Of a stretch of DNA of 22,463 nucleotides, positions 1 to 9,778 are shown one piece after another. Location: contig CAJVPJ010000532.1 in NCBI GenBank assembly GCA_910592205.1, forward strand, positions 1 to 22,463, in the 5' to 3' direction. The stretch is from Paraglomus occultum (taxonomy: Eukaryota > Glomeromycota > Glomeromycetes > Paraglomerales > Paraglomeraceae). The notes under the pieces are model-generated. The model did no database searches. It had not been told where the DNA came from and worked only from the letters and a program-made list of their open reading frames with translations. A program made the position numbers and the translations under genes. The stretch's first letter is position 1. Each line of letters begins with the position of its first letter.

Positions 1-458
1 TTATAACCACAAATGCACCACACGGGACTACATCGGAGTATTCCACATGTGGAGCAGAAGCCATAAAGAGAATAATATTGGTAAAAGAGTTCATGAGCAA
101 CCATGTAACAGCTATCGTCATGCTCGGTAAATCCTTTTATGAGTTTGTTGCGCCCCGAAAGCCATTTGCAATATCTTCTGAATTGATTAATGTCATTTTT
201 GTACTTGTGTGTTGGAAGTGAATATATTCTAGCAAACTCGCTCACAAGTGTTGCTGTGCATTCTTTGCTATTTCCAAGGCATAGAAGTATTATCTTAATG
301 CCGTCACGACTAGCGTAATGGACATTGTCAATTGGAGTTGGTTTTATGTCGGTAATTTCCGTGTAAGTAATCCATTCAAGTCTTAAGTCACTTTCAAAGG
401 AGGATTGAATCAAGTTGTCAATTGCTGGATTATGAATGTCCTCTAGAACTAACGACAT
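1..458 (-). CDS. Kinase-family protein with degenerate N-lobe and zinc-ribbon-like motif (5' part, cut by window edge)
   Basis: Seen: an uninterrupted frame starts at the ATG at 458 on the minus strand and runs off the window, about 152 codons, no intron. It begins MSLVLEDIHNPAIDNLIQS, followed by LEWITYTEITDIK, a stretch LVSEFARIYSLPTHKYKN, and the cysteine cluster CSTCGILRCSPVWCICG. It is clearly paralogous to the genes at 6479 and 22190; the start codon and MSLV opening are shared with the 22190 copy, which supports this start. From memory of the family: Glomeromycotina kinases carry such N-terminal cysteine motifs before a kinase domain, so the missing 3' part probably encodes a kinase domain. 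Inference: signalling protein, substrate unknown. It is transcribed away from the tRNA synthetase gene across a 480-bp shared upstream region. Confidence 0.8.
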   Translation of the reverse strand, partial: MSLVLEDIHNPAIDNLIQSSFESDLRLEWITYTEITDIKPTPIDNVHYASRDGIKIILLCLGNSKECTATLVSEFARIYSLPTHKYKNDINQFRRYCKWLSGRNKLIKGFTEHDDSCYMVAHELFYQYYSLYGFCSTCGILRCSPVWCICGY

Positions 459-938
459 GGTTTGAATAAAGAAAAATCTCGGGGAAAAGGGAGATCATTC
501 ACTGTGATTATCACAAGTATGTTACACAGTTTCATAATCGTACATTAAAAATAGATATGCCTCACCCATTGTCATCACTGCGTATGAACAATTTTCTGCA
601 CCCTATTTCTATGATGTAAACGCCTACTGTTGTTTATATGCTCAAAAAATGTGTATCACGTATCCTCTCAATGAATTTATCGACATCGTCAATTCTTCGC
701 GTTTTTAGCGCCAAAGTTTGAACTTGCATGGGAATGAGTCTTACACGCAAAGAATGCTTTTATCACGAATAATCCATAACAGAGAAAACACGATTAGTAC
801 ACGAGAATTATTCGTAATAACCATTAAAGCACGAAAATCTATCTCGGCACCTTAATTTAAGTATGTATTATCACGTGATTCATTGTATGATGGGAGATCT
901 CTGTATATCTACGAGAAATTTTTTCCATCCTCCAAAGT
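459..938. promoter_or_regulatory. Shared upstream region between divergent genes
   Basis: This 480-bp AT-rich interval separates the divergent start codons of the kinase-family gene (minus, ATG at 458) and the mitochondrial threonyl-tRNA synthetase gene (plus, ATG at 939). It must hold both promoters and both 5' UTRs. I see no convincing TATA box or conserved operator and no supported coding region. Confidence 0.5.
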
Positions 939-2412
939 ATGATAAGATACAGTCAACTATTACCAAAGCGACACATCCTCTTATCACCAAATCGACTTTT
1001 GCTATCGAACATATCCACAAGACATCAACATGCCACACCGCATAAAGAGACGGTGGAAGCCGAAAAGCGCGACCATCGTGTAGTAGGGAAGTCGCAAGAT
1101 CTTTTCATGATTCATCATTGGAGCCCGGGCTCCGTTTTCATGTTACCACACGGAACGAGGATAGTTAGAAAATTGCAAGAGTATATAAGGAAACAGTATG
1201 CCGATTTTGGATTCGATGAAGTAATGACTCCGTTGATTTACAAGAAGGATCTATGGGAAGCGTCTGGTCATTGGCAGAATTATCGTGATGATATGTTTAC
1301 TGTAAGTTATGACCAAGAGAGCAAAGATGTTTTTGGGTTGAAACCGATGAATTGCCCTGGTCATTGCTTGATTTTTGACAACCAGCCAAAGTCTTACCGA
1401 GACTTGCCTGTTCGACTGGCAGATTTTGGGGCTCTTCATCGGTAGTTTATTCAATAATACTTTTTGTAACGTTAACGTGTCGTCGTTTCGAAAGACTCGT
1501 TTCCTCACCCATCTCTCTAATAATTTACAATTTGCATCTTCTGACCAAAACAGGAACGAGCATTCGGGTGCACTGTCGGGTTTGACGCGCGTACGTCAGT
1601 TTTACCAAGACGATGCTCATATTTTTTGTACAGAATCTCAAGTATTTCAAGAAATCTCGTCTACGCTAGCCTTTGTCGAACGTGTGTACAACGCGTTCAA
1701 GTTTCCACGTTATGATTTTGTCCTATCAACACGCTCATCAGGATCCAAATACATTGGAGAAGTCTCCGAGTGGGAGCGTGCCGAAGAATCGCTCAAACAA
1801 GCACTGGACGCATGCAGACAATCATGGACAGTGAGACCGGGCGATGCCGCATTCTATGGGCCAAAAATTGACATTCTTGTAAAAGACGCACATGACCGCA
1901 CTCACCAAACAGCCACTATTCAATTGGATTTCCAACTTCCTCGACGATTTGGTCTTACGTATCAAGACAGCGACGGGAATTCTCAGATTCCTGTGATTGT
2001 GCATAGAGCCGTCCTTGGTTCGTTCGAGCGCATGATGGCAATTCTAATGGAACACACAGCTGGCAAGTGGCCGTTCTGGTTGAATCCGAGACAGGCGATT
2101 GTGATTCCTATTGGGGAAGCGGCCCGGGAGTATGCAGAGACAGTGAGGAAGCAATTGGCAAGTCGTAATGGTAGAGCGCCGCATAAGCAAGACGTGTTGT
2201 TTATTGATATAGACAAGTCAGCGGGCAAGACATTGAATAAGATGATTAGAGAGGCTCAAGTAGCTCAGTATAATTATATCCTCGTGGTCGGTGAGAAGGA
2301 GAAAGAGTCCAAGACGGTTAACGTGCGCCGGAGAGATGGGAAGAATTTGGGAAATATGCCTATTGAGGAAATACTACAACTATTTGAACATCTCGAATTG
2401 AACTATGAATAA
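939..2412 (+). CDS. MST1: Threonyl-tRNA synthetase, mitochondrial (MST1 type, no editing domain)
   Basis: Two exons, 939-1441 and 1554-2412, join across a 112-bp GT-AG intron that splits the motif 2 arginine codon (CG|G); product 453 aa. Class II catalytic core: motif 1 region GFDEVMTPLIYKKDLWEASG (91-110), motif 2 RNEHSGALSGLTRVRQF (168-184), motif 3 HRAVLGSFERMM (318-329), then an anticodon-binding domain (about 345-453). The three zinc ligands expected of ThrRS are present as C139 (NCPGH), H190 (DDAHIF) and H318. There is no TGS or second editing domain, and the length is close to yeast Mst1 (about 460 aa). Residues 1-31 are rich in Arg/His/Leu/Ser and nearly free of acids, as in a mitochondrial presequence, which is why I start at 939. 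It charges mitochondrial tRNA-Thr. An AATAAA overlaps the stop. The 3' end converges on the aminotransferase gene. Confidence 0.93.
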
Positions 2413-2476
2413 AATTCGATTACTGAAACCTCGGACAAAAAAAAACTAATGTGTTAGATCAACAATTACACAGCAT

Positions 2477-2482
2477 TTTATT
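2477..2482 (-). terminator. Poly(A) signal AATAAA for the aminotransferase gene
   Basis: Minus-strand AATAAA lies 72 nt downstream of the proposed stop at 2554-2556. The alternative in-frame stop (2481-2483) would overlap this signal, which slightly favours the stop at 2554. Confidence 0.45.
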
Positions 2483-2553
2483 AAAATATATGGATAAATA
2501 CGACAGATGTACTCTCTTTCCTCCAAAGGTAAATACGTATACTGATCGTCATA

Positions 2554-4021
2554 TCAGCCCCTTCTAAATGATATTGCGTACAATTCACATATCTGCTGCA
2601 ATGCTTCTCCTGCGACCCGAAATCCTGCAAATCATTATAAATCTGTGCACTTGCTCTAACACACCACCAACCATTATGTTTGAACAGAGCCAAATAGCAG
2701 CGATACTTGTCAAACATGAGCAAGTCGTATTTCTGTTCGTCGAACGTAGGATGATTGCTAGGTATCGATAGCCGAATATTGACCATATGCTTGATTGTAT
2801 GCTCGGGTCCAATTACTTCGGTATTGAGTATTGCTGCAATCAGTTTGCCTCCCAAGAGTGCGAGAGAGTTGCAGTAGCTCTGAATTGCCGATTCACCTCC
2901 GAGGCTATTACGAAATGCAAGACTTGAGTGAATGGTTAAATAAGAGCTGTGGGAACAAATAATATGACAAATTAGCGTGATGATAATATGAGTGCGTTGT
3001 ATTGACGTGTAGTTTGGGCCATAAATCTATGCATACCTAAAATCCTGCGAGCTACCCCACGAGAATTCTAGTTGAAATCCTTTATTGTAATATTCAGTTA
3101 CGACAGCATGATGTATGTTTTCTTGATTTCTATGAGGAAGGTAAAGCATCGCCGTACCTCGGGATGCATAAAGCCATTTATGACAATCAGTGACAAAATA
3201 ATCAGGATCCATGTCTTTCATATCTAACGGTATTTGACCAATAGCATGGGTACCATCTACGATTGAGATAATATGGTTTCTGCAAAATAGAGAAACGAGT
3301 TCATTGAACGGAAGCAGGACAGCTGCGGATAGTAGATTCGCATCAATTACGTTCACATTATTGTAGATTATATAATTTTCAATACAAGACGCGTACCGGG
3401 CGTTGATGATATAGCATCTATAACAGCTGCTTTGATCCTAGAGTCTGGTTTTAATTTCTCTTCTTCGATAATGCGTTCCGTACGCTTTATTATTTCTTCA
3501 TCGGACAGGGGATAAAGCACATCGACTTCGATCAGACTGATTTTACCATTATTCAAATCTTTAATACAGTTCAAACATGCTCGAACCGATTCAGACAGTG
3601 TGGATAAAAAGAGAATCTAACCAAGCGCAAATAATATTAAGATTATCCTCCAATGACATAGTTACGCCCATTATCACCATTTCCAGCTTACCTTGTCGCC
3701 GTTTTCACAGTCTAGACTTTTCAGCACGGCGTTGAGTCCGGTTACAGAATTTGGTATAAAGGCAATTTCGTCAACATCCGCGTTGACAAACTGTGCGAGT
3801 GCGGCTCTTGCTTTGTCCCATTCTGCTTGCAGTTCTCGTCTGATCCATTGGTCAGGCCATTTTTCAACTTTATCCTGATATTTGTGTAATTCTTCACTTA
3901 CAGTACGTGGACACGTTCCATATGATCCATGGTTCAATGACAAACACCTGCGATCTAGTAAAAATTGTTCTCGCAAATGGTGCCCGAAAGAACCAAGGGA
4001 TAAATCTCCTGTTGAAGTCAT
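2554..4021 (-). CDS. Class V aminotransferase, isopenicillin-N-epimerase-like (PLP enzyme), apparent 3' frameshift
   Basis: Four exons on the minus strand: 4021-3692, 3616-3397, 3322-3037 and 2946 onward, with introns of 75, 74 and 90 bp, all GT-AG. The model restores a continuous fold-type-I sequence: N-terminal SLNHGSYGTCPRTV, FIPNSVTGLNAVL, then VDGTHAIGQIPLDM (cofactor aspartate D206) and the PLP lysine in DCHKWLYASRGTAML (K232). The family includes fungal isopenicillin-N-epimerase-like and cysteine desulfurase-like enzymes; the true substrate cannot be told from sequence. Near the end, after IYNDLQDF (codons ending 2619), the frame continues to a stop at 2481 with unlike sequence. The neighbouring frame reads RVAGEALQQICELYAISFRRG and stops at 2554, matching the DFxxxG helix I expect there. 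One missing T in a TTT run would explain this. Expected length about 409 aa; without the shift 433 aa. Confidence 0.85.
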
Positions 4022-4210
4022 GGGTCATCATGACTTTAATGTCGGTCGATTAGTATTTAAAGGGAATTTAACAAACCACATGTATATGGAAATTTTTTAA
4101 TGAATTCCACGCACGCCGATGACGCCTATTTATGATGCGTGTATGTCATTCTCACCTCACTTGATGTCTTTTTCTTTGCTTCTTTTCGTTCTAAACCAGA
4201 AAACCTTAAC
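4022..4210. promoter_or_regulatory. Compact divergent promoter, 189 bp
   Basis: This interval lies between the ATG of the aminotransferase gene (minus, 4021) and that of the Tma17-like gene (plus, 4211). At 189 bp it must contain both 5' UTRs and both core promoters. No clear TATA box or CCAAT box was identified. Confidence 0.5.
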
Positions 4211-4686
4211 ATGACGTCACCTCTGCCACCACTCGAACCCACAATCACCCAACTGCGTTCCTTAAGCAGTGACACTTTACTTTACGAGTTAAATAGATTA
4301 GAAAATTCGAACAAACATCTGGTTCGTTCTAACCAAGATATGAGAGAGCACGATGCTCACGATCAAGAGTTACAAATGTATGTTACCGAGAATGAGAAGA
4401 TCATAGAAAGGTAATTGAGAAACTTGTTAGCGTAAAGTCTCGTATAAAAGAACGGCATTCTTAATGTTAATATTTGGACAGGCAGAGCGAAAAGATTTCT
4501 CTTATCAAAAATATATTAAAAGAACGACCAAACGGAGAACACGCGTTTGAAATATTTACGAATGCAAATGTCAGTAATGAAGAGCAGTCTGACGAACAGA
4601 CGGAAAGTCACGCAGTGTCAGCAAATGGCAACGCACGACTTGAAGACGAAGCGGACGAAAATGATGATGACGGAGTGTATTTATAA
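4211..4686 (+). CDS. Small acidic coiled-coil protein, Tma17/Adc17-like (proteasome assembly chaperone candidate)
   Basis: Exons 4211-4410 and 4482-4686 are joined by a 71-bp GT-AG intron that splits an arginine codon (AG|G); product 134 aa. Residues about 12-75 look helical: LSSDTLLYELNRLENSNKHLVRSNQDM, then a run ending YVTENEKIIERQSEKISLIK. The C-terminal third is acidic and disordered (DEADENDDDG). Spacing of the 'NS.xHLxRSN' and 'ENExxI..R...I' elements resembles yeast Tma17 (Adc17), a stress-induced chaperone that binds Rpt6 during assembly of the proteasome base. That resemblance is from memory of the yeast protein and is suggestive, not proven; another short fungal coiled-coil family is possible. 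The ATG at 4211 was preferred over the upstream in-frame codon at 4139 because similarity begins after it. An AATAAA follows the stop directly (4686-4691). Confidence 0.7.
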
Positions 4687-5271
4687 ATAAACAATGTAAT
4701 AAGAATGGATTTATCGTTGACATATTTGTGCAAAATCGTCTTTGTGTTAACCGATTTATTATAGAAAAGAACGTGGCGCGTACAAAAAGACTAAATACAA
4801 CTCTGCGGCCCACTGTCAATTCCTTTTTACTATATTTTTTCCTTAACAATAGCATCGCCATCCTTTAGATTTCTCTCATTACAAACTATACGTTCAGCTG
4901 GCGTTCCAAGACAACAAGACTACTTCCTTCCTTCACGACCATTCGCATTGCACTTGTGGATTTACGCCACCTTTACATGCTTTGGACTATATCCATTAAC
5001 ACACTCAGATGTTACTGCCTTGGGTAGAGATCACTTAAAATCGTGTTCGATCATCTCACTCAAGCGATTGATATATGCTGCTGTTGATTCTATATAATCA
5101 GGATCGTTACTGACTATGTCCCACGGGACTGTTAGTTATCAGAATTCGCGGTTATCCTGATATCCTCGTACGAAACCGTCCAGTTGCGTATACAATTTTC
5201 CCGAAAAATTGGTATCTCGTATTAGACTCGTCTCTTGACAAACGTATCGAACTTCTGAATTTGAAATCAAA

Positions 5272-5571
5272 ATGATAATTCGGCCGATTTGTACAATTCT
5301 AGCGGTGGTATTTCAATACACTTTGTGGGATACCCACATATCAAAGTTGGTAATCACCCCCAACCAAAAGAATTCAAACCTTGAAATATTGGACGGATTC
5401 ATTCTGTCAAATGGGATCACGACAACATCAACAAATGGCTCGATGTCTTGCTCTCATGCTGACATAATTCCTCAAGGTGATCGCAGTGATATCAACTGTA
5501 TCACTATGATCCTACGACCAAATCATCCGCTCTATTGTCATCTCACATTTCCCAATTTATTCCGCTTATAG
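5272..5571 (+). CDS. Weak hypothetical ORF, 99 aa, possible signal peptide
   Basis: An ATG frame encodes MIIRPICTILAVVFQYTLWDTHIS and 75 further residues. The first 18-20 residues are hydrophobic and would pass as a signal peptide, and small secreted proteins are common in mycorrhizal fungi. Against it: no recognisable family, no codon pattern distinct from the surroundings, no introns or conserved cysteine spacing, and overlapping frames of similar length on the other strand. Listed only because it is the best coding candidate in a 1.8-kb gap. Confidence 0.15.
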   Translation: MIIRPICTILAVVFQYTLWDTHISKLVITPNQKNSNLEILDGFILSNGITTTSTNGSMSCSHADIIPQGDRSDINCITMILRPNHPLYCHLTFPNLFRL

Positions 5572-6379
5572 ACTTTGGTATCTCCATTCTCGGGATTGTT
5601 TGTCATTAGAAAAGAGGCTTTCATTACGGTGCGGGGAGACTGTTTCCAACACTGCGGCCCGAGAGATCGCTCCAGACAGGTCGGAATGCGAACTCGGATG
5701 GTATATAGGAAGACTTGGTGAATGGAGACGGTAAAGAGATTCACCTAAAGCCATGTCGTAGAGGTATGAGAAGCGTAACTCACCCGGGGTTATCGGACTT
5801 GTTATATCACCAGCTGGATGTTTCGCTGACAATTCACAGTATTGATATTACCCATTGAACTTTCCAAATCGGAAAACTTTGATTGGTTATAAAGGTCAGA
5901 ATTAGAGTTTAGTTGAAAATATTAATTTTCTATATTGCTCCAGTTTGTCATGTGTCTCTACTCAAAATCGTGCAGTCCTAAGTTGCGATTTAGTTTTCAC
6001 TGACCAACTTCTTTCCAACGAGTGATATCAATGTTATGAAGTCAACAACCAATACACAATATGCATTATACGATAAGCAGAATCAACATTTCAATTGTTC
6101 GACAAATAGGGCGTCTGGTTATATTTTTTGTGTTTAAGACAGTACGGTTAACCTCAACTTGGCGACGACGTTAATTCCATCAAATTGACTAATAAGACCT
6201 GAAGAAAAATACCGTGAGTAGCAAACTCTGATTAGCGTGTTAGCAGGCGTAGAGATTACCCAAAGTCTCGTATTTAATTTGGGCGTTGAAGAATTTCAAC
6301 TTCAGTATTGTATGCGCGCAAGCCACATATCGATAGATGATTTGTGTATATATCAATATTAATATGATCAACGTTTCCT

Positions 6380-6384
6380 ATTGG
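6380..6384 (-). promoter_or_regulatory. Reverse CCAAT box upstream of the kinase gene
   Basis: ATTGG on the plus strand (CCAAT on minus), about 95 bp before the ATG at 6479. Position and sequence fit a HAP/NF-Y-type site, but a 5-bp motif is weak evidence. Confidence 0.25.
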
Positions 6385-6478
6385 CTGCGCCATAAAATCA
6401 ACGTTACCTTATTTGCCGAAGAATTGGTGAAACGCATATTGTAATAACATTCTCTCACTTCGTCCAAAAGTCAAAGAT

Positions 6479-8930
6479 ATGAACAATCTAAATCCAGCAA
6501 TTGATAGCTTGATTCAATCCTTAGAAAGTAACCATAAACTTGGATGGATTCCTTACGAGAACATTAGTGACGTAAAGTCAAGTCCAATGGATAACGTTTG
6601 CTATGCTTTTTATAAACAGACACACACGATGGTAATGTTACTGTTGCTTGGAAATAGCGAAGAATGCACTCCAGCATTTGTAAGTGAGTTTTCCAGGATA
6701 TACTCACTTTCAATACACAATTATAACAATGACGATAATCACTTCAGAAGATATACAACATGGCATGACCACCGCAATTATTTGATAAAAGGATTTACCG
6801 AGTATGATGGTAACTACTACATGGTCGCCGATAGAAAGTTTTATCACTGTTATTCTCGATATGGATTCTGCACTGCATGTGGACTACTCCGATGTAGTCC
6901 CGTGTGGTGCATTTGTGGACATAAACAATTATCCGACGGATGGACTAGCAACAATCACCAACTCGATGACTTTATTAAGAAATCCCAATTGCAAACAAAC
7001 TCACCAAATGACGCCTATTTGGAATGGATTCCATTCGATTGTTTTCAAGATTATGATAAGGATAGATTTAAATTTGGATTCTTGAGTGGTCTACCTGCTT
7101 ATAAACTAGTTAAATTGATTCCGCTTGAGATAACAGATGATTCATACTATGTCAAGGTAAACTATTTACTTATGCGTTTTGACATGTTTATTATTATCGA
7201 CATCTTATTATGTATAATTTCATTAGCTGTGTGATGAGCATCCAGATATTCTTATCTCGAATGTTTGGGTTACCATTGGGTTTATATATCATCCAAGGAA
7301 ACAAAAATACTATCTAATAAAAGAACAAGATGGACATGGATTATGTCTGGCGTGTACACAACCGTTAGAACGTGAGATCAAGGCATTTTGTTATATATGT
7401 AAAGCACCGCTACCTGTTGACTGGACGACAGGCAACAAGTCATTGGATTCGTTTATAATGGAGTCATGGAATAATATAACGAGAATAGAGGATGTCTATA
7501 TACAATGGATAAAGTATTTTCTGTTGGCAGACATACGAGAAATGACCTCGTTACGTCACGGATGCACACTTATAGCAGATTGGCCAGATCCAGTAGTCAA
7601 TGGGTTGACACAAGTGGCGCTCAAAAAGATAGTTGAAGGGAGTGATCAGTTATTTGATTTTCGTCAGGTAAATTATTTCACTATCACGTATAGTATTATT
7701 TGGCGTATGTATCACATGTTTAACATCAATTATTGTTACAACATAAATAGTTAACTCGGAAGTACCCGACAATATTAACTCCCAGTAATATTTGGGTAAT
7801 CGGAATCACTCAAGAACCATCTACTCAAGCGTATTACTTAGTTTTTTACCATGAAATACGTGCTATAGTGGACAAGGTTATGCATTTTACTACTCTCTGG
7901 TATCTGCGGTATAACAACTTTGATGAAATTAAAGAGATTGGATCTGGTGGTTATAGAACGGTTTATACAGCCAAGTATAAAAGTCGTAGAGAACTTATGC
8001 CGGAAACTGTTGTACTCAAACGGTTTAAGAATTTTGATGAAACACCAGAATTATTCCTTTCTGAGGTAAGCAATGATTGGTGGTATTAGTATTAACTAAA
8101 GCGCGTTGTTTAATTGACATGTATTTGTTTTTATTTAATAGTTGAGGAACCATGCCATGTGCTTGTCCGATTTTATGACCGATTTCCTTCATTTGTATGG
8201 TATCACACAGGTCCCAGAAGCAAAAGAATACATGATAGTTTTGCAATATGCTAACCATGGTAGTCTTTTGTCTTATTTGGATCAAAATATTAACAAATTG
8301 ACATGGATTATGAAGTTAAAGCATTTGGGGGAGATCGCGTATAGTCTGTGTCATTTTCATTATAGAGTGGGATTAGTGCTTTGTGATCTTCATGGCGGAA
8401 ACATAGTTATGCACAACAATGTTTTTTGGCATCAGATAAAAGCATATATTTGCGATCTTGGTCTTGCTCAGTCGACGAAGTTACGCGAGTCAAATTCAAT
8501 TCGAAGATGCATTTTACCCTTTATTGCACCAGAAGTCATTCATACTCGCAAATTTACTCAGAAATCAGATGTGTACTCTTTTGGCATCATTATGTATTTG
8601 ATTGCTACCGGTGAACAACCTTTTGGAGATAGAGAATTCAATAAGGATTTAATACGCGATATTATGGGCGGACTACGACCATCAATGCCTGATTCCGCAC
8701 CAGAAGAATACAAGAAACTTGCCGAATGGTGTTGTGATGTTGATCCTGATAAGCGCCCAAGCGCAGCGAAACTTCAGGAGAATTTCGACAAACTTATTTT
8801 TGAGCTTAAACCTGATGACAGCGTGTGGAGTGCCGTTTATCATAGCGATGTAAAACCCTTATCACGTCTCGAGAAGCAGAGTAAATGTTCAAGTACACTC
8901 GTATTTATGAGAGAGGATAGCGAAGAGTAA
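6479..8930 (+). CDS. Protein kinase with three degenerate N-lobe-like repeats and two zinc-ribbon-like motifs
   Basis: Exons 6479-7156, 7227-7667, 7751-8065 and 8142-8930; introns of 70, 83 and 76 bp, all phase 0 GT-AG; product 740 aa. Kinase domain about 425-700: glycine loop GSGGYRTVY (437-445), ATP lysine K463 in VVLK, catalytic loop CDLHGGN (D560, N565), metal-binding D583 in DLG, APE 607-609, SDVYSFG and DKRPS. All core catalytic residues are present, so it is probably active; specificity is unknown. Before it lie three kinase N-lobe-like repeats starting LGWIPYENI (21), LEWIPFDCF (181) and IQWIKYFLL (317). The first two end in cysteine clusters (C131/C134/C144/C146 and C266/C269/C281/C284) followed by WTSNNHQLDDFI or WTTGNKSLDSFI. 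No signal peptide or membrane segment is evident. AATAAA lies at 9050. Paralogues sit at both window edges. Confidence 0.9.
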
Positions 8931-9049
8931 GGGGAAACAGTTTTGGATTTACTAGCAGTTATTATTATAGGGCAACAATCAGCTGTAACAAGGTCAATTT
9001 ACAATAGTGTCATTGTTAACTACTTGTGATTTAGCAATCAAACATTCCA

Positions 9050-9055
9050 AATAAA
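9050..9055 (+). terminator. Poly(A) signal AATAAA for the kinase gene
   Basis: AATAAA about 120 nt after the kinase stop codon, with a second CAATAAAAT some 25 nt further on. Confidence 0.45.
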
Positions 9056-9778
9056 ACTTGTAACAAAAACACTGCAATAAAATCGTGCACGCTTACTGTT
9101 AGCTGTCTTTGGCGAAAAGTAAATATTGAGAACCAAATAATTAACAACAAGAGCGCGTCGAGCACGCTACTAATTGCCATGTGACTGGGACCAACGCACA
9201 TTTCGAATATCCATAAATTCTGACGTTTAGTCGTATTAAAGCTCTATACTAAACATCGCCAATTACATTATTTTGATCAAACGAGGGAATATTAAACGTT
9301 AAAAATACTAATCTTCGATACCAGGATAAATTCGTAAATAAGAACTCGACATTGATCCGATATTAATCACAATATCGAAAAGTTTCGAATAGGCTCATTA
9401 CTGAGATGAATGGAACGTGATTCCCCCTCGCTTATATCTTTCTAGAAAATAACGGGAAAATTCGTATGGATGTTACAACATTACGCGATGCAGGAGTGTA
9501 ACGGATAAAAATTTCGTTCAAATAAATATAACACGCTCCACATGTGAGGAAATAACAAATAGAGTTATACAAGTGGCATATAAAACAGCAGTTATGGCAG
9601 GCTGGATAAATAATTTAGAAATGCTCAGTTCATTCCTTATTAGAACTCGGTTTCCGTTTCCCTGTTTGATGGGCTGACATAGTCATCAGAATTCTGTCTA
9701 GCATTTGGTCGAATAATAATAATAGAGAAATAATACGTACCTACAAGTGATAATCAGTGAAGCTTCTACCAATAAAAT

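Larger units (their letters stand above)
4687..6478. other. Intergenic region without a convincing gene
   Basis: About 1.8 kb between the Tma17-like gene and the kinase gene. Only short frames occur, on both strands, and none resembles a known family. An 8-bp inverted repeat (ATCAGGAT/ATCCTGAT, 5097-5104 and 5154-5161) flanks a small GTCCCACGGGAC palindrome at 5118-5129. The last 100 bp before 6479 contain ATTGG (6380-6384), a CCAAT box in reverse orientation, plausibly part of the kinase promoter. Confidence 0.6.

Noticed and set aside
863-1045. Upstream ATG frame overlapping the ThrRS 5' end
   Set aside because: It is in a different frame from the ThrRS sequence and has no similarity of its own; the 939 start gives a good mitochondrial presequence.
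5566-5832. 88-codon minus-strand frame opposite the weak ORF at 5272
   Set aside because: No recognisable domain and overlaps other short frames; probably chance.
6680-6695. GTAAGTGAG...TTCCAG in repeat 1 of the kinase as an intron
   Set aside because: It resembles a donor followed by an acceptor, but only 16 bp would be removed and both paralogues read through the same place as coding sequence.
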